Below are positions 49,819-58,261 of a stretch of 64,000 nt of DNA, in pieces. A program made the position numbers and the translations under genes. The notes below the pieces were generated by a model that was not told the origin of the DNA, made no database searches, and saw nothing but the letters and a program-made list of their open reading frames with translations. How positions within the stretch are numbered: the stretch's first letter is position 1; each line of letters begins with the position of its first letter. Source of the DNA: Streptomyces canus (GTDB taxonomy: Bacteria; Actinomycetota; Actinomycetes; Streptomycetales; Streptomycetaceae); the NCBI RefSeq assembly GCF_030816965.1, contig NZ_JAUSYQ010000002.1, positions 2,108,001 to 2,172,000 on the forward strand, in the 5' to 3' direction.

Positions 49819-51470
49819 AGCCCCGCCGTCTGTTCGCGTCCGTCACGGCCGTCCTGACGGCGGCTTGCGCGCTCGTGCTGCTCCCTTCCAGCAGCGCGAG
49901 CGCCCACCCCCTCGGCAACTTCACCGTCAATCGGTACGACGGTCTCGTCGCCGGCCCCGGCGCACTCCGCGTCGACCACGTCGAGGACCTCGCCGAGATC
50001 CCGGCCACCCAGGCCAAGCCGGACATCGAGAACCTCGGCATGACCGAGTGGGCCGCTCAGCGCTGCCAAAAGGCGGCGGAGGGCGGCAAGGTCACCGTCG
50101 ACGGCCGTAGGGTCGCCCTGACCGTGCGGACCAGCCACGCGCGGGTGCGTCCCGGTCAGGCCGGGCTCGACACTCTCCGCGTAGAGTGCCGGCTGACCGC
50201 CCCGCTGCCCGAGGACGCCACCGTCGCCCTCGGTTTCCGCAGCGCGGGCACCGACTCCGGCCCCGGCTGGCGCGAGATCACCGCGCGCGGCGACCGGACG
50301 ACGCTCACGAAGTCGGACGTGCCCTCGAAGTCGGTCTCGGACGAACTGACCACCTACCCGCAGGAGTTGCTCTCCTCCCCCGCCGACACCGTGACCGCCT
50401 CGCTGCGCGTGCGGTCCGGCGGTCCCGCCCTCACCGAAGAGCAGTCGGACGCCCCCGCCGCCTCCGTGCTGCCTCGCGGCGCCGACCGCTGGACCCGCGC
50501 CCTGGACTCCCTGGTCGCCCGGCACGACCTCACCGTCGGCTTCGCGGCGCTCGCCCTGCTCATCGCGGTCGTCCTGGGCGCGATGCACGCGCTGGCGCCG
50601 GGGCACGGCAAGACCCTGATGGCCGCGGTGGCGGCGGCTCGCGGTGGCAAGGCCCGGATGAAGGACGTCCTCCCGCTGGCCGCCTCCGTGACCGTCACCC
50701 ACACCCTGGGCGTGGTCGCGCTGGGCCTGCTCGTCACGGCCGGCTCGGCGGCGGCCCCCTCGGTGATCGCCTGGCTGGGCATCGCGAGCGGGGTGCTGGT
50801 GACCGCGGCGGGCGTCACCCTCCTGCGCCGGGCCCTGCGCACCCGCGCTCACCAGCACGGGCACGGGCACAGTCACGACCACTCGCACGAGGCCGAGAAG
50901 CCCGAAGAGCGCTCCCTGGTCCTGGTCGCCGCCCACACGGAGACCGTCCCCGCGACGACAGGGGCCCGGACTCGGACGCACGCACACACGCCCGCCCACA
51001 CCCGCGACCACCCGCACGGACACGGCCACACCCACGACCATGACCACCCGCATCCCCATCCCCACCCCCATTCCCACGCCGTCGAACACACGCACGGCGG
51101 CTTCACCCACACCCACGCCGTCGCCCCCACCCTCCGCGGCACGATCCTCCTCGGCTTCGCCGGTGGTCTCGTGCCCAGCCCCTCCGCCGTCGTCGTGCTC
51201 GTCGGTGCCGCTGCGCTCGGCCAGGCCTGGTTCGGTCTGCTGCTGGTCGTGGCGTACGGCGTCGGACTGGCCCTGACCCTGACCGCGGCCGGATTCGCCG
51301 TCGTCAGGCTGGGCAGTGGGGTCACACGGCTGCTGGACAGGCGCCCCCGCCTGGCCGCCAGCCCGATGACCGCCCTGGTGCGCAGGACCGCGCCCCTGAT
51401 GTCGGCGTTCGTGGTGGTGGCTCTCGGGGCAGGATTGGTGCTCAAGGGGGCGGCATCCGCACTCGGCTGA
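49815..51470 (+). CDS. NicO/RcnA-like nickel/cobalt exporter with exported N-terminal domain
   Basis: The 551-residue protein starts with a signal-like segment (SVTAVLTAACALVLLPSSSASAHPLGNFTVNRYDG) and an extracytoplasmic domain of ~200 residues. The transport domain has HALAPGHGK (TM1 region), a histidine-rich cytosolic loop (~352-435, HGHGHSHDHSHEAEK and HPHPHPHPHSHAVEHTHGG) and GFAGGLVPSPSAVVVLVGAA. RcnA/NicO proteins have HALEPGHSK and GLIPCPAA at those places. It is predicted to export Ni or Co. The extra domain is not in E. coli RcnA. It is coupled to the TPR gene by an ATGA overlap. Confidence 0.88.
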   Translation: MKPRRLFASVTAVLTAACALVLLPSSSASAHPLGNFTVNRYDGLVAGPGALRVDHVEDLAEIPATQAKPDIENLGMTEWAAQRCQKAAEGGKVTVDGRRVALTVRTSHARVRPGQAGLDTLRVECRLTAPLPEDATVALGFRSAGTDSGPGWREITARGDRTTLTKSDVPSKSVSDELTTYPQELLSSPADTVTASLRVRSGGPALTEEQSDAPAASVLPRGADRWTRALDSLVARHDLTVGFAALALLIAVVLGAMHALAPGHGKTLMAAVAAARGGKARMKDVLPLAASVTVTHTLGVVALGLLVTAGSAAAPSVIAWLGIASGVLVTAAGVTLLRRALRTRAHQHGHGHSHDHSHEAEKPEERSLVLVAAHTETVPATTGARTRTHAHTPAHTRDHPHGHGHTHDHDHPHPHPHPHSHAVEHTHGGFTHTHAVAPTLRGTILLGFAGGLVPSPSAVVVLVGAAALGQAWFGLLLVVAYGVGLALTLTAAGFAVVRLGSGVTRLLDRRPRLAASPMTALVRRTAPLMSAFVVVALGAGLVLKGAASALG

Positions 51471-51545
51471 GCTACTTTTGTACAGAATTCACGTGCAACA
51501 TCACGCGGAGTGGAGATTTCGCCCGGATGCGAATGGGGGACGCCC

Positions 51546-53123
51546 GTGTCCGAAGAACCGGGCAGTGAACGACTGATCGCGGGCCGCTACCGACTCCTCT
51601 CCCCGCTCGGCGAGGGCGGCATGGGGACCGTGTGGCGGGCCCGTGACGAGGTGCTGCACCGCGAGGTCGCCGTCAAGGAGGTGCGTGCGCCGCACGGACT
51701 GGCGACACACGAGGTCGAGCGGTTGTACGCCCGCCTCGAGCGCGAGGCGTGGGCGGCGGCGCGGGTCGCCAACCGCAACGTGGTGACGGTGTACGACGTG
51801 GCCACCCAGGACGGCCGCCCGTGGATCGTCATGGAGCTGGTGCGCGGCATCTCGCTCGCCGAGCTCCTGGACGCGGAGGGCCCCCTCAGCCCGCAGCGGA
51901 CGGCGCACATCGGCGCCGAGGTGCTCTCCGCGCTGCGGGCCGCCCACGAGGCCGGGGTGCTGCACCGGGATGTGAAGCCCGCCAACGTGCTGCTGTCGAA
52001 CGACGGCCGCGTGGTGCTCACCGACTTCGGCATCGCCCAGGTCGAGGGCAGTTCGGCGCTGACGATGACCGGCGAGGTCATCGGCTCGCCCGAGTTCCTC
52101 GCCCCGGAGCGGGCGCTGGGCCGCACGCCGGGCCCGGAGTCCGACCTGTGGTCGCTGGGCGTGCTGCTGTACGCCGCTGTGGAGGGCAACTCCCCCTTCC
52201 GGCAGAACACCCCGCTCAGCACCCTGCGCGCGATCGTGGACGAGGAGCTGCCGCCGCCGTACCGGGCCGGCCCGCTCACCCCGGTGATCGAGGGGCTGCT
52301 GCGCAAGGATCCGGCGGAGCGTCTGCCGGCCGACCGGGCCGAGCAGGAGCTGCGGATCATCGGGGCGGGAGGTACGCCCCGCGCGGACACCATGCAGGGG
52401 GCGCCGTACGCACCGACCATGGCGGCGCCCTTCCCGCAGGAGCCGCCGACGGCCCCGTACCGTCCCGCGCCCACGCCGACCTCCACCCCTGTCACGACCT
52501 CCGGGCCCCCGGGCCGCAATCGCCGCGCGGCCGCCGTACTGATCGCGGGGTTGGTGGTCCTCGCGCTGGCGATCGCGGGGCTGACGTACGGGCTGCTGAA
52601 CCGTGACAACGGCGACGAGGACGGGTCGACCGCCAAGGACACCGATCCGGCGGTGAGTTCACCCGCGCAGACCAAGACGGACCAGCCGAGCGACACCCCG
52701 TCCCCGTCCCCGAGCGAGAGCACCACGAGCGCGCCCCCGCCGCAGTCGGTGGACGTCTCGCTGTCCGGTTCGAACACCGACTACACGGGCAGCTGTCCGC
52801 CGGACAAGTCGGCGGCGCCCAACTTCACGGCCACCTTGACGGTCGGCCGGCTCCCGGCGACGGTGACCTACCGCTGGGTGTCGAAGAACGGCTCGGTGAA
52901 CGGCAGCTGGAAGACGCTCACGTTCCCGGCCGGTGGCGGCAGGACGCAGGAGGACAGGCGGTTCGTCACCACCGAGGACGACAGCGGGACGTTCGAGGAC
53001 ACCATCAGCGTGGAGGTCCGCGACCCCGTCGAGGAGACGTCCAACTCGGTCCCGTTCTCGCTGACCTGCGTGACGGAGACCCCGTCCGAGACGGACGAGG
53101 CCTCCCCCACCGCATCCCCGTGA
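51546..53123 (+). CDS. Eukaryotic-type Ser/Thr protein kinase with extracellular Ig-like domain
   Basis: The 525-residue kinase has a domain with P-loop LGEGGMGTVW, catalytic lysine in EVAVKEVR, LHRDVKPANVL, LTDFGIAQ and GSPEFLAPE (residues ~15-275), then a proline-rich linker. One membrane helix follows (~338-360: AAAVLIAGLVVLALAIAGLTYG), then a serine/threonine stalk (SDTPSPSPSESTTSAPPP). The extracellular beta domain has cysteines in GSCPPDKS and LTCVTE, probably a disulfide. No PASTA repeat is present. GTG 51546 has GGGGG 6 nt upstream; GTG 51510 would add 12 residues. The signal sensed is unknown. Confidence 0.92.
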   Translation: MSEEPGSERLIAGRYRLLSPLGEGGMGTVWRARDEVLHREVAVKEVRAPHGLATHEVERLYARLEREAWAAARVANRNVVTVYDVATQDGRPWIVMELVRGISLAELLDAEGPLSPQRTAHIGAEVLSALRAAHEAGVLHRDVKPANVLLSNDGRVVLTDFGIAQVEGSSALTMTGEVIGSPEFLAPERALGRTPGPESDLWSLGVLLYAAVEGNSPFRQNTPLSTLRAIVDEELPPPYRAGPLTPVIEGLLRKDPAERLPADRAEQELRIIGAGGTPRADTMQGAPYAPTMAAPFPQEPPTAPYRPAPTPTSTPVTTSGPPGRNRRAAAVLIAGLVVLALAIAGLTYGLLNRDNGDEDGSTAKDTDPAVSSPAQTKTDQPSDTPSPSPSESTTSAPPPQSVDVSLSGSNTDYTGSCPPDKSAAPNFTATLTVGRLPATVTYRWVSKNGSVNGSWKTLTFPAGGGRTQEDRRFVTTEDDSGTFEDTISVEVRDPVEETSNSVPFSLTCVTETPSETDEASPTASP

Positions 53124-53130
53124 GGGGTGA

Positions 53131-53925
53131 TCAGGCCGCGCTGTTCAGCACCGGAAGGTAGCCACCGGACTGGCCGGCCGCCGTCGGGTGGTAGGACTCG
53201 CCGATGTTGAGCAGGTTGAGGCTGCGCAGCCAGGCGCTGCCGGAGCAGAGTTCGTGGCCGGTGAAGGTGGGGCGGACGTCTCCCCAGGCGAAGCCGTGGT
53301 TCGCGGCCCGTTTGGCGATCGCGGTGTCGAGGTAGTCGGCGGCGTCGTTGATCGCCTTCCGCTTGGTCTCGGAGAGGCCGAGGCAGGTGGCGCCGAGATG
53401 GTAGAAGCGGGGGTAGCCGATGACGACCACGTGGGCGTTCGGGGCCCTGCTGCTGATCGCCGAGTAGACGTTGTCCAGTTGGCCCGGGAGCGTCGAGTCG
53501 ACGTACGCCTTCGCGGTGTTGATCCGGGAGAGGCAGGAGCTGTCGGACTGGACCACACAGGTCGTCATGACGTCGGCGAAGCCGGCGTCGTTGCCGCCGA
53601 CGGTGATCGAGACCAGGGCCGTGGCGGAGGTGAGCGGGGTCAGCTGACTCGCCAGAACATCGCCCGTTCGGGCGCCCGAGCAAGCCGTGAAAGCGAAGGA
53701 CGAGGGTGAGTTGGCGGCCGCCCAGAGGTAGGGGTAGGCCTTCGTGCTGCGCTTGCAGTCGCCGCTTGAACTGATGTAGCTGCCCGCGCCGACACCCGAG
53801 GAATAGGAGTCGCCCAGGGCCACATAGGGGCCTTCGGCGGCGTGGGCGGTGCCTGTCCCGGTGAGGACGGCGGCGAGGGCGAGGAGGAGCGAGCCGACGT
53901 ACGCGGCAAATCGGGAACGTCTCAT
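53131..53925 (-). CDS. Secreted SGNH/GDSL lipase
   Basis: The 264-residue protein has a Sec leader (FAAYVGSLLLALAAVLTGTGTAHAA), then the catalytic Ser40 in GDSYSSGVG, Gly/Asn oxyanion residues in GARTGD and GGNDAG, and His in GESYHPTAAG. Six cysteines are placed as three disulfides. This is the Streptomyces rimosus/coelicolor SGNH lipase subgroup, hydrolysing acylglycerols or other esters outside the cell. GGGAGG precedes ATG 53925. It is convergent with the kinase and divergent from the protease. Confidence 0.94.
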   Translation of the reverse strand: MRRSRFAAYVGSLLLALAAVLTGTGTAHAAEGPYVALGDSYSSGVGAGSYISSSGDCKRSTKAYPYLWAAANSPSSFAFTACSGARTGDVLASQLTPLTSATALVSITVGGNDAGFADVMTTCVVQSDSSCLSRINTAKAYVDSTLPGQLDNVYSAISSRAPNAHVVVIGYPRFYHLGATCLGLSETKRKAINDAADYLDTAIAKRAANHGFAWGDVRPTFTGHELCSGSAWLRSLNLLNIGESYHPTAAGQSGGYLPVLNSAA

Positions 53926-54035
53926 GGAACCTCCCTTTAGCAGGATCTCTGCCATATCTGTCGTAGCAACGACGCGAATCGACGGGAAGTGTCCATGCCA
54001 AAATCGACAATGATTTCGTGGACATGACAGGTTTG

Positions 54036-54065
54036 TTGACTCCTCCTCAACTCCCTTGTTCTACC
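54036..54065 (+). promoter_or_regulatory. Candidate promoter for the protease gene
   Basis: TTGACT (54036-54041) and TCTACC (54060-54065), 18 bp apart, are the best housekeeping-like boxes in the 277-bp gap between the divergent lipase and protease genes. The -10 is a weak match. Confidence 0.3.
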
Positions 54066-54202
54066 CCCGTAGATGGCCCAGCCTTTACCCCAGCCCGGAG
54101 CGGAACGCGACGCTCCCGGTCGTGTGCGCGAGCACGCGCACACCCCCCACGGACGCGCGCCCGACCCAGGCGCGCGTCGTCCATGAGGAGGACTCCCTCG
54201 TA

Positions 54203-55411
54203 ATGGCACAACTGCGTAGCAAGAAGTTCCGGTTCGCCGCGATAACCACCCTGGCGACCACCGCCCTCGTCGGCGGGCTCACCGCCCTGCCCGCCGAGGC
54301 CGCTCCGGCCGAGGGCAGGGTCCTCGCCTCCGGCTCCCCCACGGCCGTCAAGGACAGCTACATCGTCACGCTCAAGAAGCACGCGGGCTTCACGTCCTCG
54401 TCCAGCGAGGGCAAGGGGCTCATCAAGAAGTACGGCGGGACGGTCGGGAAAACCTTCGGTTCCGCGCTCAACGGCTACACCGCCACGCTCTCCGCGACCG
54501 AGGCGAAGAGACTCGCCGCGGACCCGTCGGTGGCCTCCGTGGAGCAGAACCAGACCGTCCACCTGGCCGACACCACGCAGTCCGCCGCCCCCTGGGGCCT
54601 GGACCGCATCGACCAGGCCGCGCTCCCGCTCTCCGGCACGTACACCTACCCGGACACCGCGGGCAGCGGTGTCACGGCGTACGTCATCGACACCGGCGTC
54701 CGCATCACCCACAGTCAGATCAGCGGCCGCGCCTCCTACGGCTACGACGCCGTCGACGGCGACACCACCGCCTCCGACGGCAACGGCCACGGCACCCATG
54801 TGGCCACCACGATCGCGGGCTCCACCTACGGCGTCGCCAAGAAGGCGAAGATCGTGGCGGTGCGCGTGCTCGACAACGCCGGCTCCGGCACCACCGCGGG
54901 CGTGATCGCGGGCATCGACTGGGTCACCAACAACCACTCCGGTCCCTCGGTCGCCAACCTGTCGCTCGGCGGCGGCGCGTCCACCACCCTGGACACCGCG
55001 GTCAGGAACTCCATCGCGAGCGGCGTCACCTACGCCATCGCGGCCGGCAACAGCAGCGCCAACGCCTCCTCGTACTCCCCGGCCCGCGTCACCGAGGCGA
55101 TCACCGTCGGCGCCACCACCAGCACCGACGCCCGGGCCAGTTACTCCAACTACGGCTCGGTCCTGGACGTCTTCGCCCCCGGCTCCTCCATCACGGCGGG
55201 CTGGTACACCAGCGACACCGCGACCAACACCATCTCCGGTACGTCGATGGCGACCCCGCACGTAGCGGGCGCGGCCGCGGTCTACCTCGCCGGCCACACC
55301 TCGGCCACCCCGGCCCAGGTCGCCACGGCCCTGGTCAACGGTGCCACGTCCAACGTGGTCACCAGCCCCGGCACCGGCTCGCCCAACAAGCTCCTGAAGA
55401 TCGTGCCGTAG
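54203..55411 (+). CDS. Secreted S8 (proteinase K-like) subtilisin
   Basis: The 402-residue preproenzyme has a leader (FAAITTLATTALVGGLTALPAEA), an I9 inhibitor propeptide (DSYIVTLKKHAGFTS...GYTATLSATEAKRLAADPSVASVEQNQTVH), then the peptidase domain. Catalytic Asp163 is in VIDTGVR, His199 in GHGTHVA, the oxyanion Asn in AAGNSS and Ser348 in GTSMATPHVAG. The mature part is about 280 residues with the proteinase K-type order. GAGGAGG lies upstream. It degrades protein outside the cell. A perfect terminator stem follows. Confidence 0.95.
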   Translation: MAQLRSKKFRFAAITTLATTALVGGLTALPAEAAPAEGRVLASGSPTAVKDSYIVTLKKHAGFTSSSSEGKGLIKKYGGTVGKTFGSALNGYTATLSATEAKRLAADPSVASVEQNQTVHLADTTQSAAPWGLDRIDQAALPLSGTYTYPDTAGSGVTAYVIDTGVRITHSQISGRASYGYDAVDGDTTASDGNGHGTHVATTIAGSTYGVAKKAKIVAVRVLDNAGSGTTAGVIAGIDWVTNNHSGPSVANLSLGGGASTTLDTAVRNSIASGVTYAIAAGNSSANASSYSPARVTEAITVGATTSTDARASYSNYGSVLDVFAPGSSITAGWYTSDTATNTISGTSMATPHVAGAAAVYLAGHTSATPAQVATALVNGATSNVVTSPGTGSPNKLLKIVP

Positions 55412-55424
55412 TACCTGAACAGGT

Positions 55425-55457
55425 GGCCCCCGGAGGTGTCTCACACCTCCGGGGGCC
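55425..55457. terminator. Perfect 15-bp-stem terminator of the protease gene
   Basis: GGCCCCCGGAGGTGT and ACACCTCCGGGGGCC pair fully around CTC, 13 bp past the protease stop. This is a strong intrinsic-type hairpin. Confidence 0.9.
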
Positions 55458-55558
55458 CACCCGTGTCCAAGTCCGTACCAGTCGGCCTTGACGGCCCCCA
55501 CGGCACTGCGCGACATTGAAGCCCGGCATCCGGCGCTTTCTGGGGGGAAACGTCGCCC

Positions 55559-55954
55559 ATGCACACGACACGTATCGGAACATCCTCGAAGGCGTCGGGG
55601 AGAGACCTGACGCCGCTGCTCGCGGGCGCCGCGACCGCCGTGGGGGGATTCGGCGCGCTGCTCGCGTTCTCCGGCTCCGACTCGCCGCTGCGCGCCCCGC
55701 TCACGCTGTTCTTCCTGCTCGCGGCACCCGCCGCCGGCATCGCCGCCGCACTGCGCGGCTTCGATCCGTTCGCCCGGCTGCTGGCCTCGCTGGCCGGCTC
55801 GGTCGTCCTCAACATGCTGGTGGCCCAGGGCATGCTGGCCACGCACCGCTGGTCGGCGCGCGGCGGCGTCATGGCGATGGCCGTGATCAGTGCCCTCATC
55901 CTGCTGCTGGTGCTGATGCGGCGGCGCCGTACGGCGAAGGGTCAGGACCTCTGA
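55559..55954 (+). CDS. Small membrane protein of the polysaccharide cluster
   Basis: The 131-residue protein has four hydrophobic segments (LLAGAATAVGGFGALLAF; LTLFFLLAAPAAGIAAAL; LLASLAGSVVLNMLVAQGML; VMAMAVISALILLLVLM) and ends RRRRTAKGQDL. No family was recognised. It is the first gene of a tightly packed set; the next start is one base after its stop. It may help assemble or locate the polysaccharide machinery. Confidence 0.75.
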   Translation: MHTTRIGTSSKASGRDLTPLLAGAATAVGGFGALLAFSGSDSPLRAPLTLFFLLAAPAAGIAAALRGFDPFARLLASLAGSVVLNMLVAQGMLATHRWSARGGVMAMAVISALILLLVLMRRRRTAKGQDL

Positions 55955-55955
55955 C

Positions 55956-57077
55956 GTGGACATCAGCGTGTACCGCCCCGGCGAGCTGAGTGCCGCCGAC
56001 CGGGCGGCGTGGAGCGCCATGCAGTCCAAGGCCCATCTGCAGGGCTCGCCAGGGCTCGCGAACCCGTTCCTGTCCCCCGAGTTCGCGCTCGCGGTGGGGC
56101 GGTGCAGGCGGGGCGTGCGGATCGCCGTCGTACGGGAGCAGGGCGAGCCCGCCGCGTTCCTCCCGTTCCAGAGAACCGCCGCCGGTGTCGGCCGGGCCGT
56201 CGGCCTCGGCATCTCGGACGCCCAGGGCCTGGTGCACCGGCCCGGATTCACCTGGCAGGCCCGGGAGTTACTGCGCGCGTGCGGTCTCGCCGTCTGGGAG
56301 TTCGACCATCTGGTGGAGGGCCAGGGGCCGTTCGAGGCGGAAGCCTCCGGCAGGTTCCCCTCTCCGGTCATGGACGTCGACCAGGGGTACGAGACGTATC
56401 TGGCCGGGCTGCGGGAACGCTCACCGAAGTTCACCCGCACGACGCTCGCCAAGGAACGCCGGCTGGCCCGCACCGTGAGCGAGCTGCGCTACGTCCACGA
56501 CGAACGCGATCCGGCCGCCCTGCGCGTCCTGATGGGCTGGAAGTCCGCCCAGTACCGCAGGACCGGCCGCAGCGACCGCTTCGCGCACGAGTGGATCGCC
56601 CGGCTGGTGGAGCAGTTGTTCCACACCCGGTCCGAGCCGTTCGCGGGGATCCTGTCGGTGCTGTACGCCGACGGGAAGCCGGTCGCCGCCCACTTCGGGC
56701 TGCGCACCGAGCGCGTCCTCGCGTGCTGGTTCCCGGCGTACGACCCGCAGTACGCGAAGTACTCCCCGGGCCTGGTCCTGCATCTGCGGATGGCCGAGGC
56801 GGCCGCCGCCGACGGCGTCGCGTACCTCGATCTGGGCCGGGGTCAGAAGGAGTACAAGGACTCCCTGAAGACACGGGAACTGACCGTGTCGGAGGGGTGG
56901 GTGACCCGTCGGCACCCGGTCGCGGTCGGACACCGCGTCCGCCGGGTTCCGGCGCGGGCACTGCGCAACGCCGTGGTGGCGCGGCCGGAGCTGTTCGAAC
57001 CCGCCGACAGGCTGTTGAAGAAAGTGGGAAAGATCCGCTCGGGCGCGACTGTAACGGTCAAACCAACAAAAACGTGA
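55956..57077 (+). CDS. FemAB/CelD-like GNAT acyltransferase with a TTA codon
   Basis: The 373-residue protein belongs to the Acetyltransf_6 (CelD/BcsL) family of GNAT-fold enzymes. It has ANPFLSPEFALAVGRCRRGVRIAVVREQGEPAAFLPF, the central FTRTTLAKERRLARTV...RDPAALRVLMGWKSAQYRRTGRSD, and LHLRMAEAAAADGVAYLDLGRGQKEYKDSLKTRE. Family members modify exopolysaccharide or aminoacylate cell-wall precursors. Codon 105 (56268-56270) is TTA, so translation should depend on the bldA tRNA. GTG 55956 follows the upstream stop by one base. Confidence 0.88.
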   Translation: MDISVYRPGELSAADRAAWSAMQSKAHLQGSPGLANPFLSPEFALAVGRCRRGVRIAVVREQGEPAAFLPFQRTAAGVGRAVGLGISDAQGLVHRPGFTWQARELLRACGLAVWEFDHLVEGQGPFEAEASGRFPSPVMDVDQGYETYLAGLRERSPKFTRTTLAKERRLARTVSELRYVHDERDPAALRVLMGWKSAQYRRTGRSDRFAHEWIARLVEQLFHTRSEPFAGILSVLYADGKPVAAHFGLRTERVLACWFPAYDPQYAKYSPGLVLHLRMAEAAAADGVAYLDLGRGQKEYKDSLKTRELTVSEGWVTRRHPVAVGHRVRRVPARALRNAVVARPELFEPADRLLKKVGKIRSGATVTVKPTKT

Positions 57078-57439
57078 GGCCTCGTTCCAGGTCTTGCCAT
57101 ATAGGTTCAATCGTCAATACCGTCATACATCACACCCGCACCGTCCCGTCATCGAGCGGCTCTAGGGGAGGGCTCAAGGACCGCGACGGGGGCGCGGGGC
57201 GCGGTAGGGGGGTGCCGTGCTCGGTGACCGCACAGGTGACCGAGTCGTGCCGCGCGACCGGCTGTCGTTTCTCTGGAACAAGCACAGCACGACGGCGGTC
57301 GGCCAGCTTTGCCAGCTCACCCGGCAGGTACGGAGATTCCTTCCGGCATGCCGTGCGTGAGAACCCCCCTTTCGAACCGGAGCGACAAACCGGACCGCCC
57401 AGGGGCGGGCGGTCCACCGGACGAGAGGGAACCAGACTC
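57078..57439. other. Intergenic region ahead of the glycosyltransferase genes
   Basis: No gene is credible in these 362 bp. The left end is AT-richer (TTGCCATATAGGTTCAATCG around 57094-57113) and has a possible -35 TTGCCA (57094-57099) with AATACC 16 bp on, a weak promoter guess. The region probably separates a BldA-dependent acyltransferase transcript from the downstream glycosyltransferase operon. Confidence 0.4.
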
Positions 57440-58261
57440 ATGAGTTCAGTTCTGCGCCCGGCGACTGCGGGCCAGGATGTGCCGACAGCCAGCCAGTACC
57501 GGCCCATCTCCACTCACCTGGCCATCACGCCACCGGTGAGTGTCGTCATACCCGCCATGAACGAGGCGGAGAACCTTCCGTACGTCTTCAAGACGCTGCC
57601 CGACTGGATCCACGAAGTGGTTCTGGTGGACGGCAACTCCACGGACGACACCGTCGCGGTGGCCCGCGAACTGTGGCCCGAGGTGAAGGTCGTGGAGCAG
57701 CACGGCAAGGGCAAGGGGGACGCCCTGATCACCGGGTTCGAAGCCTGTACCGGTGACATCGTCGTCATGATCGACGCGGACGGCTCGGCCGACGGCAACG
57801 AGATCGTCTCCTATGTGTCCGCCCTGGTCTCGGGCGCGGACTTCGCCAAGGGGTCCCGCTTCGCCAACGGCGGCGGCACCGACGACATGACGTTCATCCG
57901 CAAACTCGGCAACTGGGCGCTGTGCACCATCGTCAACCGCAAGTTCGGCGCCCGCTACACGGATCTCTGCTACGGGTACAACGCCTTCTGGCGGCACTGC
58001 CTCGACAAGATCGACCTCGACTGCACAGGGTTCGAGGTGGAGACCCTGATGAACATCCGGGTCGTCAAGGCGGGGCTGAAAGTGCAGGAGATACCGAGCT
58101 ACGAGTACCTCCGCATCCACGGCGCGAGCAATCTGCGGGCCGTCCGGGACGGGTTCCGGGTGCTCAAGGTGATTCTCGGTGAGCGGTCGAACCGGCGTGC
58201 CCTGCGCCGCCGCGCCCATCACTCGCCGATGCTCGACTCGCGCCGGGGAGAGGTGTCTTGA
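57440..58261 (+). CDS. GT2 glycosyltransferase (polyprenol-phosphate type)
   Basis: The 273-residue GT-A protein has the N-terminal nucleotide-binding strand PPVSVVIPAMNEAENLPYVFKTLPDWIHEVVLVDGNSTDDTVAVARE, the metal DxD region VVMIDADGSADGNEI, and KGSRFANGGGTDDMTFIRKLGNWALCTIVNRKFGARYTDLCYGYNAFWR. The pattern is that of dolichyl/polyprenyl-phosphate sugar transferases. There is no membrane helix. It is the first gene of four overlapping or abutting genes. The donor sugar is not identifiable. Confidence 0.92.
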   Translation: MSSVLRPATAGQDVPTASQYRPISTHLAITPPVSVVIPAMNEAENLPYVFKTLPDWIHEVVLVDGNSTDDTVAVARELWPEVKVVEQHGKGKGDALITGFEACTGDIVVMIDADGSADGNEIVSYVSALVSGADFAKGSRFANGGGTDDMTFIRKLGNWALCTIVNRKFGARYTDLCYGYNAFWRHCLDKIDLDCTGFEVETLMNIRVVKAGLKVQEIPSYEYLRIHGASNLRAVRDGFRVLKVILGERSNRRALRRRAHHSPMLDSRRGEVS

